Shown: positions 1 to 12,122, counted from the first letter of the stretch. The stretch: DNA of 64,000 bases from Entonaema liquescens (GCA_902805475.1 CADCSX010000005.1:569501-633500); one strand, 5' to 3'. Numbers and translations are program-made. Notes: generated by a model not told the origin, from the letters alone.

Positions 1-348
1 TCGTCCTACTTCCGCCTCCTTGAGGTTATGGTAGCCTTGGCCGTGTCTGATGAGGAAAACCAGCTTATACTGGACGTTGTCCTGAGCGCTCTTGTTCAAG
101 AACTCTAAGTAGTGGACGAATCGCTCCCATTGACTTTTCTCGCCTTTTGGGTCGAAGGCCGCGTCTGTCTCATAGGCACGATCTATGAGGCCCATGTTTG
201 GTAGTGTTGTCTATGTCTCCATTAGTTCATGCTCATCTTTTACATATGAGAAGCCTTGACATACCGCTCTAAACGAAGGCCCGGTGGGCTCGTCGTGGTG
301 GCGAAAGAAGCCGGAGACAACCCGGAACGAGTTGAACTGCATCGCCAT
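1..348 (-). CDS. Histidine phosphatase superfamily protein (PMU1-like), cut by the window edge
   Basis: This is the 5' part of a gene reading leftwards off the window. Exon 1 is 348-265, a 54-bp intron with a GTATGT donor, CTAAT branch site and ATAG acceptor covers 264-211, and exon 2 runs from 210 to the edge. The joined product begins MAMQFNSFRVVSGFF and reaches LIRHGQGYHN, the RHG phosphohistidine motif of the phosphoglycerate mutase-like superfamily. The order of a GLIDRAYETD block, an aromatic helix and then the RHG motif resembles fungal PMU1-like putative phosphatases. The catalytic histidine is that of RHG; the second catalytic histidine lies outside the window. I chose the ATG at 348 because it is the first in frame; the frame is open further upstream, but only with non-ATG codons. 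Substrate is unknown. Confidence 0.8.
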
Positions 349-802
349 GATAGAGTCGATGCTTGCGTTGATAGTTAAGTGTTGAGGTAAGAGCTGGGTC
401 GTAAAGAGGTGGTGTTGGATATAGAAAAGGGAGAATATACCCTTCAGACCAAGGAGAAGAGAGAATATATACCCTTCAGTCTCGACTTCGATTTGCGCTA
501 ACCAAATAAAAACTTTGTGTAGTTCACTCAAATCACTCAAATACCTGATTCTGAAACTGAATATAGTAAGTGACTAACTTGATGAATCTTACTACTAGTC
601 ATATATATAAGCACTTTCCCGTAGGACACACGGGTGTAGCCTTGCATTGCGCCACCACAACCAATAACCAGAGTCACACAATGACTACGGCCTCCAAAGG
701 AATATCGCTTTGTTTTCTCCGAGTCAATCTTCCTCTGAGAAACAAACTCACCCAATCGAATATTCATTATATTAGGAACAATGGTATTCACCAACTACTG
801 AC
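349..802. other. Intergenic region between two divergent genes
   Basis: This stretch holds the shared upstream region of the leftward phosphatase and the rightward HET gene. I see no RNA gene, repeat or convincing additional exon. The open frames here lack ATG starts or family similarity. Confidence 0.5.
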
Positions 803-2704
803 ATGTGGTGTTTCAGTAACGCCCTGACGCTAGGAAAGAGATGGAAAAGACTTACTAACAGAAACAAAGGCTTGAGACATTCACATCCCAATATTGAAAC
901 CGAAAATACATTGGAAGATTTTTCCTATTCAACCGTCTCGCTTCATATTCAGCAATGCAGTTCTAAGCCGACATTCGAAGAATCTAGCTCGACAATCCCT
1001 AAAACTATTCGACTGCTTAGAATACTCCCGGGCAGGGTGAATGGCTTACTTGCGTGTTGCATTCGGTCTGTCGACCTGAATGCTTCTTCAACTCCGAAAT
1101 ATGACGCTGTTTCGTACACCTGGGAGCAAGACAAAGCCAATAAGAGAAACGGCGATAAAACGAGTCATCATATAATAGTCTGTAACCAAACACGAGTCCT
1201 AGTAAAAGAAAACCTCTTCAATTGCCTAGTACAGCTTGAAAAGAATGGCCAACACCGCGACCGGGACCTTTGGGTTGATGCGATATGCATCAATCAAAGC
1301 CACGACACTGAACGCAATTCGCAAGTCAGCATTATGGCAGACATCTATGAGTTGGCGGACCGTGTGATTGTGTGGCTTGGCACCGCTGACGAATTCACGC
1401 AAAAAGCATCAGAGCTGATAGGAAGTTTAAGTCAGCTGAAAGATGATGATATGCGCGCAATCAGTCCTCAAGCATTTGACAATGCACGCAATAAAATTTT
1501 GCTGGGATACTCAAATTCGCTAGAACACTGGAAAGCGGTGGCTTTGCTCTTTGGAAGAAGATGGTTTACACGAGCATGGGTTGTTCAGGAGCTGATTTTA
1601 GCCCGCGATACAACTATTTTGTGCGGCGATTACATCTTCGACTGGGACAAGATGGTTCGTGTCTCGGATTTCCTTGCAAAACGAACATCTGTAAACACAT
1701 TTAAGGAATACCCTTTCGATAATACTGACCCCCATTCTCTTTCGTACAAGAATCCTACGAAATTAGCAGCAATCAAAAGGGACATTCGTGCTAAAGATAA
1801 GAATACTTTTCTTTACACTCTGGTTAGATGCCGCACTTACGACGCCAAGGAGAAGCACGATAAAGTATATTCGTTTCTTGGCCTGGTCAATTGTCGAAGC
1901 CCCGATCACCCCGAATTATATCCAAATTACGATGAAAGCGTTGCAAAGGTATATACTGATGTTGCTAAGTATATCCTCACGACCTCGGGGGATCTACACG
2001 TCCTCGCCCACGCCGAAGGTGATAAATTTAGGCGTATTGAAGGGCTGCCGACGTGGGTACCCGATTGGAGTGTGCGGAAAGATCTTGGTCTCAGAATCAC
2101 CGGATATACCAGGTACAATGCTGCTGGCACGCTACCATGTTTCTACGAGATACAGGACGGAGATAAGCTGGAATTGCGTGGGTTTGAACTGGATACAATT
2201 ACCCGAATAGGAGAGACAAAAGAGGAGGTTAACTGTACTAAGAACTTCAAAGACTGGCTGGATCTGCGCGACGAGCTTCAACAGGAGTATCCCGCTACAG
2301 ACTATAAAGACGCCTTCTGGCGAACACTCCTCATCGATACAGATCCGTCCAGAACGGTACCAATTAAGCGGCCATGGGAGAATGCCTTCGATATTTGGGC
2401 AAGACTTTACGATTACGAGCCGTCTGAGACTGACAAGCAAAAGGCTGCCGATTTTGAGACCTCATTCACCCACTCCTTGAATCTGCGCCTGTTTAGGACG
2501 GCCCAAGGGTGTCTGGGCTGCGGGACTTCGTCTTGCAAAAAGGGTGACTCGGTATGGATTGTTCAGGGTTCGAGGGTACCCCTAATTCTGCGACCGGTAC
2601 CACAGACGGCGACCTATGAACTTGTTGGCGGGACGTACCTTCACGGGTTCATGCAAGGCGAGGCGCTGGACGGGCGCGAATTCCAGCGATTCACTTTGGT
2701 TTAG
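803..2704 (+). CDS. HET-domain (heterokaryon incompatibility) protein
   Basis: An intronless 633-residue protein. HET-domain signatures lie in order: YDAVSYTW (about 100-107), LWVDAICINQ (156-165), RNSQVSIMADIYELADRVIVWLG region (171-193) and RRWFTRAWVVQE (252-263). The C-terminal third ends in the block usual for HET-6/OR-type proteins, with DSVWIVQGSRVPLILRPV followed by a GGTYLHGFM-type segment. HET domains are TIR-related and are associated with non-self recognition and programmed cell death after hyphal fusion. No second recognised domain is fused to it, so it resembles a stand-alone executioner or receptor. The ATG at 803 lies about 100 residues before the first HET motif, a somewhat long N-terminus; a later start is possible. 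The family call is firm, the cellular role inferred. Confidence 0.92.
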   Translation: MWCFSNALTLGKRWKRLTNRNKGLRHSHPNIETENTLEDFSYSTVSLHIQQCSSKPTFEESSSTIPKTIRLLRILPGRVNGLLACCIRSVDLNASSTPKYDAVSYTWEQDKANKRNGDKTSHHIIVCNQTRVLVKENLFNCLVQLEKNGQHRDRDLWVDAICINQSHDTERNSQVSIMADIYELADRVIVWLGTADEFTQKASELIGSLSQLKDDDMRAISPQAFDNARNKILLGYSNSLEHWKAVALLFGRRWFTRAWVVQELILARDTTILCGDYIFDWDKMVRVSDFLAKRTSVNTFKEYPFDNTDPHSLSYKNPTKLAAIKRDIRAKDKNTFLYTLVRCRTYDAKEKHDKVYSFLGLVNCRSPDHPELYPNYDESVAKVYTDVAKYILTTSGDLHVLAHAEGDKFRRIEGLPTWVPDWSVRKDLGLRITGYTRYNAAGTLPCFYEIQDGDKLELRGFELDTITRIGETKEEVNCTKNFKDWLDLRDELQQEYPATDYKDAFWRTLLIDTDPSRTVPIKRPWENAFDIWARLYDYEPSETDKQKAADFETSFTHSLNLRLFRTAQGCLGCGTSSCKKGDSVWIVQGSRVPLILRPVPQTATYELVGGTYLHGFMQGEALDGREFQRFTLV

Positions 2705-3212
2705 GGTTATATAGTTTATAAGACTTGTATGATATACCGGATTACGGATGGATGTATAATATTGGAATGAAGCGAATAATGGATATGGGTGAAATGGATG
2801 GCCCAGTGACCCCGGACGGAGTATTCAGAGGGTGCCAATGGACCACACCGTTATACTAGATAGTTACCTTTTATTCGGCGGACAGTGAGCATTTTCGAAT
2901 TTGACTTTTTAATCTTTGTTAAAACATAGGTCACCATCAAAAAACGAAGATAGTGTGATGCGACAGCTACGATGCCTGCTGTGTTGACTTCAAATGGATT
3001 AATGCATGTCTTAGGTGGTGTACAATCACAGAGAGGGCAAGTATCACGAGCTGAAGTATAACCGCTTTTATTTATTCCTAACTTTTCTCTGTAGTTATGT
3101 ACGTTGGTAGCGATCTTATGGCAAGGTGTTACATCTAGTTCCTAGAAAGAATACTGAAGCACGCTCTCTTTCCTAGGACATAATATTCGAGTCTCACTAC
3201 TAACATTCAGTA
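2705..3212. other. Intergenic region between convergent genes
   Basis: This stretch contains the 3' untranslated regions of the HET gene and of the convergent amine oxidase gene. I find no additional gene or repeat in it. Confidence 0.5.
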
Positions 3213-5895
3213 TTAGCTTTCATGAAAAGGGAATTCGAGGGTAAAAGAGTAGGTACTCACAACATCGATCCACCTCGCCATCCACTTCTCAACCGTCGCC
3301 TTGGCCTCATCAACCAGGCCGAGCTCTGAACGGTTTCACGTTAGCGGATACGTGCGTCGTTTAGGGGGGAGGGGCAATCAAAACTTACCGAGGAGTAGCT
3401 GCACGCCGCCGCGGATCCCGGACTCAAGCGCGGACGCTATCCACGCGTGCGTGTACGACGTCTGTTCGCCGACGAATATCATCTGTAGGGGGGTTTGTGT
3501 AAGCATACGTACATACATACCGCCTATGTAACTGATCTGGGTACATATTCCTCAACATAAAGAGGGCGATGGGTTGAAAAAGAAAGAAAAGGGGGAACAC
3601 GTACATTGTTATACGTCTTGAAATACTCCGGCAGATACAACTGGTGCTGGCCAATCGTTGGACTCGCCCAACTCCCGCCCTCGAGCGGATCGAGCATCCA
3701 GCAGCGGCGATTGTATTTGCCCGTGTACTCGTCGTACGCGACCTGGCCGTGGATCTCGGCCATGGCGTCGACCATGTACTGGACGTGCTCGTGCTCGGGA
3801 ACGGAGACCCACCGCGCGCCCCAGTCGCCCGAGGCGTAGGACGCGAGGATGGTCGCGGGGCCCGTGCAGTTCAGGCAGTAGGACGGGTAGCAGATGGAGC
3901 CGACGCCGGGGATGTCGGTGCTCGTGGAGCACCCGCCGAAGATGGGATTGGCGAAGTGCTCCCAGAAACGCGTCTTGTATTCCAGCGCTACTTTGCAGGC
4001 TGATTCGAAGGGAAGGTTTTCGATTGCGTTGGAGATTGTCGTGGGGAGGTCTAGGGGGTGGATGCTTGTTAGGTATGACGAGGGAGAATGGAGGAGGGGG
4101 ACGTGTACTCACAGGGGAGCCGCATCTTCTTGACAATAGAGAAGGGCACTGCGAACACGGCGTAGTCGTACGAGGTGTTCTGGAACACGGTGTCTGTGTA
4201 GTTGTCCCTCCACTGTAGGTTAACCCGCTGGGCGTTGTCGAGCCATTCTACACGCTCGATCTTTCGGTTCATGGTGGTTACGTTGTCGACTAGCGGGTGG
4301 AAGGATTGTGGTAGTCGGCTTAGACCTAGTGATAATTGAGTACATGTTGAGTGCCGAATAGAAAGATGGGCTGCGTACCTCCATCAATGGTCTTCCATTT
4401 GGTGGCTCCGAAATAGACATTATCGTAAATCTATATGGATGAGCTGATATGAATCAGAAATATCCTAGAGGGTAAACTTACTGCGTTCCAGAATGATGTG
4501 GCGCCACCTTCGACCACGTCGGTATCGTTCAAGCTCGCATTGAGATAGTTAACCATGTAAGCGAATTCGGACCTATTGATGGTTCGGAATTAGTGAGTTT
4601 CTACCATGTATCTTGACGGTTTAAGTATAATGAAGACTGATTCAATGGAATAAATTTAAGGCCAAGACGCTATAAGGGGATAGGGGTGAGGTAACTTAGG
4701 ACTCACCAAGTATCTCCACCAAGTCCACCAAGACCATTAACTGCGACCAAGTTAATAACAATAAGAAATTCCTAGATAAGGGTGATTACTTACCCAAGAA
4801 GTCTTTGTGAGCCTTAAAAGTGTTCTTAGCCAGCTCAATCATAAACGTCTCATTCGAGGTGATAGCGTTGATCTTATCAGACAATGCCTCCGTCGACGGA
4901 TCCATGGGATACGAGACCACCAAAGATGTATTTGCCTGAGTCTGGGACACAGTAGGAGGTAGCCCCGTATCTAGCTTAATTCCATTATGGTAATATAATC
5001 CGTTGGGGTTCGACTGGATCCAGGGGATAAAATCAACGCTGAAGTTCTTGTCGTGGTTGTTGAGGGTATTCATCTCGCTGGCGAGTTGGAACACCTATTT
5101 CATGTCAGCTAATTACCACTAGGACTATGTGGCGTAGTTTCAAGGGGAAAGCTGATCTCGACCTACCATCTGGTGATCCGTAATATTGTACGTCTCATTT
5201 GAGAACTCTATACTCTCAGGAAAACGCATAGGGCCCATCTCTTGGTATGAGTAGTCGAACGGTCCGCCAGAGAGATATTCCGTATGTACCCTTCCACCGA
5301 GACGTTGGCCGGCCTCGATAATACTCACATTCGTAAAGCCAGCTTGATGTAGAACTAGATATGTCATTAACCCCGACATGCCAGCACCGACAATAGCTAC
5401 CTCTTTTGCCTTGGCCTTTCCAACATCAACGGCACCGATTTCCTTGTTTTTGAGCAGCTCGACTCCATCGAACCACGGGCCCCACGCATCGATACCGTTG
5501 GCGCTCGTCATCTCGATGCTATTTGGGCCGCGTCTCCTTAGTTTCCTTGCACTGAGTCGCTGGGGCTCGCTGCGGCCCACCAGTTGTCCTCGTTGGTCCC
5601 ATGCTGAGATACATCCATCGAACTTTGCATCGTTTGGTAAGACCCAAACTAATCGTGACTCCTTTGTGTTGCTGCTTTGGCCAAGAGTATGATGCGCTTC
5701 GTGGGGCTGCGTGTTGTCACACCGGCCGTACGAGTAAGTTATAATACCGTCGACAAAGTCATTAAAAGATATATGAATATTAGCAAGGCCTAAACTGAGA
5801 CCTGAACGCGTCTCTAGTTTGACTGGTAAACCAGAGGCAGAGGCTGAGGCAGGTAGCGCCTGGCTCGCCAGAGCAGCGAGAGATAACCAAAACAT
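3213..5895 (-). CDS. Secreted flavin amine oxidase, L-amino-acid oxidase type
   Basis: Nine exons: 5895-5167, 5094-4794, 4740-4707, 4572-4482, 4430-4379, 4325-4113, 4050-3605, 3482-3389 and 3325-3213, summing to 690 codons. The product starts with a hydrophobic signal peptide (MFWLSLAALASQALPASASA). It carries the dinucleotide-binding motif VAIVGAGMSG near 167-176, then EAGQRLGGRVHTE, GGLGGDTW and IYDNVYFGATKWKTIDGG, and near the C-terminus EQTSYTHAWIASALESG, the FAD-contacting segment of amine oxidases. Known relatives oxidatively deaminate L-amino acids to keto acids, ammonia and hydrogen peroxide, often extracellularly. The start is the ATG at 5895. The 3' end is uncertain: a terminal GTGAGT...TTAG intron starting around 3257 would place a TAG immediately after WMARWIDV and remove the last 15 residues of the model. 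Substrate range cannot be read from sequence. Confidence 0.88.
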
Positions 5896-7626
5896 TGTCG
5901 AAACCAACACTGGAAACAGGTGAAGCTACTGGTCAGGGACAAACAAGAGCTCATATTGACTGTCTTTACGGTTATATATACCCAAAATACCCCCCTCGTA
6001 GGACTATAGCTTACTGACATGTACCTACCTATTAACCCCTGACGCCGCAAAAGGCGATATCGCATGCCCATTGAAGAGGAAGCTCAGCTCTGCCTATCAC
6101 AACTCTTCGCGATCCAGCTGATAGAACCGTAGGGCGCATAGTGGATTATGGTATGACAAAGATTACTGGCTTAAGCCTCGTGAACTGTATGATAGCTATA
6201 AGCCTATTCCAGTAGTATCTCTTAAGGTAATTACCCGATATGGTAGGTGTCTACGACGAGTAGAGATAACGACCATCGATGAGCAGCATCTAACAGTTTT
6301 CGAACATTAGTTGCCGAGCGAGCAACTAGAGGCGTCGGGAGCTACAACATAAGCCTTCATCTCATTGACCGCTCGTAGCTAGGGCTATCATGTCTTGTGT
6401 AAGACCCTGTCTAACATGCTGAAGAAGTTCCGACTTTTCGGGTAAGGTTGCGCGCCCTTGGCGGGAATTGTTATCATCAGCGTTTCGATATGTTAGGTAC
6501 CTCCTTGTAAGCATACGCCTTCTGCGTCATTTCTGATCCGTGACACGATTAGGCGGTTGGCAGGCTCTTCTTGGCATATGATCCGTAGCAATGTCCAATC
6601 GGCTATCTTCAAACGCATGCGGGCGTGAAGCCGGTAAGATGGTAATGACTCTCATAGATAATGAAGGGCCGGGTATTACCGTAAGTTTGCGATCGTTAAC
6701 TCCGTTAAAGATAGTACGTCGAAACTTGTGACGATAAAGAGATTAGTTAGTATAAGATAATTCAAATGCTTTTTATCAGCTAGGACTATGATATTAATAA
6801 TAGTTACCCTAAATAAAATTGATGGCTTCTCTAATATGCCTTGGCATATGATGAATGACCTTCATTAGATACCCGAGTCTTACTAACCTGTATTATGTTA
6901 GCCACATTATAATACAGATGTAATATCTCTGACTTCGTTTTAATTCTAGCCGACCCGGTTATCGTGGGCTTTGTGTAATAGCTTGATCGGAGGTTGGTCG
7001 TATCGTGATCTTCGGGGTGAAGCCGGGGTCATATCGTGGTATTTCGTAATGGATCTCTTTAAAAGAACGATAAGTTGATAAGGTACCGCCGTTAAAGAGG
7101 AGGGGTTGCGGATCCGAAAGGGGCATTGAAATCGCTGGTGCGCGAACCAACCTTGTGGGATAAGAAGAAGTTGATAACTGTATTGATTTCCCCGCTTAGC
7201 CGTTCACTATTATGCCACAACCTCACCGAGAATTACAAGGCCACAATATTGAGCCTCTTCCGGCCTAGGATATTAACAATCTTGAGAGTAGATGGCGGAG
7301 TGCATGCATGCTGAAGGCAGAACAAGAGAGCCTCACGACCGTAAGCAACTTACCTCCGGATATAGTCAGTCTGGGGATGTGCGGGGGAGCTCACGCCATC
7401 ATCCGTCAAATTAGAGATGGAACTCTCACTCCATCTTCTTTTCCAAGCCTCTCTTGGGTGCCTTGCCAACGAAGGCTATGTAATTTTACTAGTTTGATTG
7501 TTTCGACTACAGAAAAGCCTAGAAGTGAAATTGATCAAGTCGAGAAGATTCAAAAGTGTAGCTCTTCCCGATTAATCAGGGGATAACCGCTGAAGAACTT
7601 TTTTGTGTCTCATAATTGCTTACGCC
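5896..7626. other. Gene-poor intergenic region
   Basis: A 1.7-kb stretch with no supportable gene. It contains the amine oxidase promoter and, further right, moderately AT-rich sequence with the short word TTGGCATATGAT occurring twice (about 6574 and 6840). No intact open frame, RNA gene or terminal repeats were seen. It could hold a decayed element, but I cannot name one. Confidence 0.4.
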
Positions 7627-9154
7627 ATGGCTGAGGCACTTACACTGATTGGCGGCCTTGCAGCTATCATGCAACTGGCTGGTTCCGTGGTGAAGCTCAC
7701 TAAAGATCTGCGTGTCTGTGTGCGAACAATACGCTCTGCGCCAAAGGAAATCCGATATTTCATACTTGAGACATCTATATTTACTGATCAACTCTGCTAT
7801 TTTCATGAGGTCGCGAAAGAATCTGCTGCTGTCATGAGCGACAACTCCAAGGCTAAGCGGGCCGAATTGGTCCAGAAAATCTTGAGGCAGTGTAAGTCTG
7901 TTAAGAGAGGGTTCGCCAAACTCGTCCGACGTTTTATCGATATTAATGGTGCCGACACGGCGCCATTGAATACGTTTTGGGCGCGATTGCTGTGGCTTTG
8001 GAAAAGGCCAGACGTGCCAGAGCTGCGGTTAAATCTTCAGAGCGCAATAGCTAATGTCACCTTACTGTGCAACTTATTCATGTTTGAAGAAATGAAGAGA
8101 CGGAATGCAGATAGTGAAAAACTGTACGTTGTATGATTAGACGAACTGATACCCAACTGCTGATCATGTTAGCGAAATGCTTCAGGAACGCCTTCAAAAC
8201 TGGGTCGCAACAGCTAGGAAGCTGAGACGCGAGTTGGCCGAGTATAAGAAGCGTAAGGTACCATTGGCCGTGGTGCCAGAAAGAGTCTCAGAAGAGTCGG
8301 ATGAAATGATTGAAGAAGACAGCCGCCAACTAGAGCGATATGTTGTCCATATAATCCGGTCGTATGCTCATAGCGAAGCCCTTTCAACAAACAAAAAGTC
8401 TTCGCGTCGAGAACCCCTAGGTCAAACAATACGGAAGACCCATGATGCTACGTCTTTGCCGAGGTCCACAACGACGAAACCTCAGGCAGATGTGCAGGAA
8501 ATCGATCCTTCTGGAAGGCGCATTATACCTATGCAGACGCCGAATGAAACGGTTGGTACGCATAATAACTGTACTTTTCATTATAAGAGCTTCGAGTGCT
8601 GTTGATACTGATTATACTTAAGAAGAACGAGCCCCATCAATAGTCAAAGAAGAGCAGCCGCCAATAATAATAGTGCCGAGTGAACAAGTCTCCGAAAGAT
8701 CTATTGTTGATATAGTGAAAGACCAAGGCCACGGCGTGGTTTCGGAGATCAGCGAAGAGCCAGTAAAATAGCCGATCCGAATACGAGATCGGATACATCG
8801 ATTGAAATTGAGGCTCCCAACCAAGTTCCACAAGCGGCCAGTCAATCCTACATCGAAGAGCTTCCGAAAGTAAGCGACCCAAACTCGGTGTCCGCAGAAT
8901 CCGAGGTACCTAAGACAAACTCTAGTGAGCTATCCGAAATACCGCCATCTAGTTATCTGGACGGGCGGTCAGAGAAAGTGGACCTATCAATAGCCTCTAA
9001 GAGGTCATCAGCCACTCAGCTGGAAGGCTCTGAAGCTAGTCATGACACCTCAAGCGAGGAGAGCCGTGGGCCATACCTTGCGGTGGCTCCTTTTGGAGGG
9101 CCACGGTCAAGGAAAAGACCACGACGACCAAAACCACAATCGCGTATAAGCTAA
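7627..9154 (+). CDS. Orphan fungal STAND N-terminal-domain protein with disordered tail; apparent frameshift
   Basis: Exons are 7627-8123, 8173-8555 and 8623 onward, with GTACGT and GTACGC donors. The N-terminal 150 residues (MAEALTLIGGLAAIMQLAGS, CVRTIRSAPKEIRYF, NGADTAPLNTFWARLLWLWK) match the helical N-terminal domain placed before NACHT modules in fungal STAND proteins (PF17111-like). A coiled helix follows (MLQERLQNWVATARKLRREL) and then a long acidic and serine-rich tail, with no NTPase. In the starting frame translation stops at 8769-8771. The coding-like tail continues one frame away and ends at 9154 with a basic segment (GGPRSRKRPRRPKP). One extra base at the AAAA run 8765-8768 would give 470 residues. 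Alternatives are a poorly supported 92-bp intron (8680-8771) or a real truncation. Function unknown; perhaps a partner or decoy in NLR signalling. Confidence 0.65.
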
Positions 9155-9696
9155 GCTTGAAAAAGATTGGTGAGGTTGGTTAGGTGAGATTGCTTGAACT
9201 GTCACTTGACTATGTGTTTTGACAATTTAATTGGAGGACATAGCTAAGACTAAAAGAATCATGAGGATAATTAACGAGTTAATGTTTGGTGTATGAAATA
9301 AGATAGAGAGCGAGTTAAAAAGCCGCCCGGGATTTAATTATGCAAGGTACCAGAAGAATTATTGAGATACCCGATTCCTAAATGCAGAAGGTTCAGGGAT
9401 CGTTGTCCAAGTACCAACGACAAATGGGGCATGTGGGCTCATGCACATGAACTGTGATTGGTTCAACTTACTTCGCGCCAGCTCAGTGCTGCCCCTGACT
9501 ACCGGGAAAAACGGGGTAAAATATGTCCCAGACCAAAATTAAAAACAAAAAAAAAAAGTAACAAGTTCAACCCAACAACGACTTCCCAATGGAACTCTCT
9601 TTTGGTCTCTGACTTTTTAATCCTTAATCTCAACTGACGAGCTTCTTCTGAGGTTGCCCGTTGTCCATTCATTAACAGATATTTGATTAATTCAAA
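9155..9696. other. Intergenic region and ERG4 promoter
   Basis: This contains the upstream region of the sterol reductase gene, with an A-rich run near 9537-9560. I recognised no specific sterol-response site. Confidence 0.4.
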
Positions 9697-11696
9697 ATGT
9701 CTTCGAGATATTCCTTACGTGCAACTCCTAGGTATGTACTTATCTTTCTTACGGTGATACGACAGGGGCGAGAGAAATATGGAAAAAAGGGAGAGGGTTT
9801 TTGGATGCGCTGGAAGAATCGTGGTGTTTATGGCCTCGACGCATGGTTAAACAGTGACTACGATGTATTGTTACTAATACCGCATGTTTTCATCTTGCAG
9901 GAAAAAGGAACTCTTTGACGGTATGGTTGAGACTCCTGGCCCTCGCGCGTCGCGACGCAAATCTCAGTTCCCCCCTATCGCGGATGGCGCGTCTGACGAT
10001 GGTGACTCGAGTTCTGCCGCGGAAACAACCAGATCTACCAGATCTACATCCGTACGACGACGGGGAGTTGGGAAGTTCATTGAGAACATAGACGATTCGG
10101 ATAGTGCATCAAAGGACGAAGATTTCAGTCCTATCGCAAAGGAGAAGATCTCTACAGCCATTAATGGCAACGGTAACGGCCACGTAAAATCAGAGTCGGG
10201 GTTGAATGGCCATGCGAATGGACATACGAATGGGCACGTTAACGGCTATGCTAAGGACCAGGTCGTCGATGGTTGGAAACCGGGCATGGACCCTAAAGTC
10301 GATCACTCTGGTGTCTTCGAGTTTGGAGGTAGCCTTGGTACTCTAGCCCTCATGATCGGATTCCCTACTCTCATGTGGTATATGTGGATCGGTGCAACCT
10401 ACTACGATGGAAAGCCCCCACTGCCTTTCGAAGGGGAGTCTATTGCTGACTTTGGTTTGCGCATGTGGAATCACGTCTACACCGGCGCATTCCCTCACCT
10501 TCGCGCGTGGAGAATCTACTGGACCTACATTATCTTCGAGGCTGCTTGCTATTGTCTTCTGCCTGGCGTCTGGGGTTACGGAAAGCCTCTTCCCTTCGAG
10601 GGAGGCAAGCAACTTCGATATTACTGTTCGGCGTATGCTAGTTTCTACTTCACCATTGTTGTAATTGGCGTCCTTCACTTTACTGGTTTGTTCAAGATCA
10701 ATACCCTTCTGGATGAGTTTGGACCTCTTTTGTCCGTCGCTATCCTGTCTGGTTTCCTGGTCGCCTTCGTTGCATATTTCTCGGCGTTGATTCGCGGTGC
10801 CCAGCACCGAATGACTGGATACCCCATCTATGACTTCTTCATGGGAGCCGAGTTGAACCCGCGCATGTTCGGCATTCTCGACTTCAAGATGTTCTACGAA
10901 GTGCGCATTCCCTGGTATATCCTGTTTGGACTGACCTGCGCTGCTGCTGCTCGGCAATACGAGAACTACGGTTACGTCTCCGGCGAAGTTTGGTTCCTAC
11001 TTATGGCTCACTATCTTTACGCCAATGCTTGCTCCAAGGGCGAACAACTCATCATTACTACCTGGGATATGTACTATGAGAAATGGGGCTTCATGTTAAT
11101 CTTCTGGAACATGGCTGGTGTCCCTCTCTCCTACTGTCACTGCACCCTCTACCTCGCCAACCACCACCCGTCCGAGTATGCCTGGAATAAATACGCTTTA
11201 GCCGTGTTCTTTGCCATATATATTGCCGTATATGTTGTCTGGGACCAAGCCAATGGACAGAAGAATGCTTTCCGGACTAGGGAGCGTGGTAACCTTGTGA
11301 AGCGCAAAGCTTTCCCTTTCCTCCCGTGGATCTACATCGAAAACCCCAAGACTATCGACACACAGACTGGCGACAAGCTGCTCGTGGACGGTTGGTACGG
11401 CTATGCGCGCAAGCTGCATTACAGCTGTGATGCATTCTTCGCCATCAGCTGGGGTCTGATCACGGGATTCAACAGCCCCTTCCCTGGTTCTACCCCGTCT
11501 TCTTCTGCTGTATGATCGCGCATCGCGCCCACCGGGATATTCAGCGCTGCAGGACGAAGTACGGCGATGCGTGGACAGAATACGAGAGACAGGTTCCTTA
11601 CCTGTTCATTCCGGTAAGTCATATTTCTAACTACCTAAAACTACCCTTTCGAATCTAAATGGATTATTACTGACCAGCCTTCAGTACGTCATCTAA
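9697..11696 (+). CDS. erg4: Delta(24(24(1)))-sterol reductase, last step of ergosterol synthesis; apparent 1-bp frameshift
   Basis: Exon 1 (9697-9731) encodes MSSRYSLRATPR. A 169-bp intron with a textbook TACTAAT branch site follows, then exon 2 (9901-11613) and a 12-bp last exon (11685-11696) encoding YVI. The protein is polytopic, with the ERG4/ERG24 family signatures GAELNPRMFGILDFKMFYEVRIPW and MYYEKWGFMLIFWNMAGVP and the C-terminal block CCMIAHRAHRDIQRC...YERQVPYLFIPYVI. The N-terminus carries an unusual Asn-Gly-His-rich stretch (about residues 95-120). Known members reduce the C24(28) bond of ergostatetraenol with NADPH in the endoplasmic reticulum. As given, the frame breaks at NSPFP near 11483 (TTCCCTGG): one base is missing from the proline codon before WFYPVFF, giving a premature TGA at 11513. 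Adding one base yields 586 codons ending at the conserved terminus. This is either a consensus error or a recent loss of the last ~65 residues. Confidence 0.9.
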
Positions 11697-12122
11697 ATCT
11701 TTTGTAAAATCGACGTTCGGTAGTCATACATCGTACAACTTCTAATTGGATTATAATCTCTGGACGCTGGACACAGACGACGATGCACGCTTAGGCTTGT
11801 AGCCGCTGGTTAGCAGTTTTTCTATTTTGTACATACTTTGAGATTGCACCCCTCTACAACCTTTTTAAAAATACGGCTGCAAGCCAGCATGAATGATGGC
11901 GATGGGAAAAGCATGCTGCAAATGAAGTCGGGAAAGAAACCTATGTAATGCCGCTACGATGGCTACCTAATATAAATGAAGTAATTGAATAATTGTGATC
12001 AGATCGTTTCATTGATATATGTCCGCCGTCATTAAGTATGGTTGTGTCTAATTTATGTGCCATATACCAGATGGAGGACTATGGTATGCATTGATTATTG
12101 TATTCTGCCAGTATTCATCCCA
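11697..12122. other. Intergenic region between convergent genes
   Basis: This stretch holds the 3' flanks of the convergent ERG4 and DPB2 genes. Nothing else is recognisable. Confidence 0.5.

Noticed and set aside
3609..4218. Long GC-rich antisense open frames opposite the amine oxidase
   Set aside because: They are shadows of the real coding exon; Arg/Ala/Pro-rich composition with no motifs.
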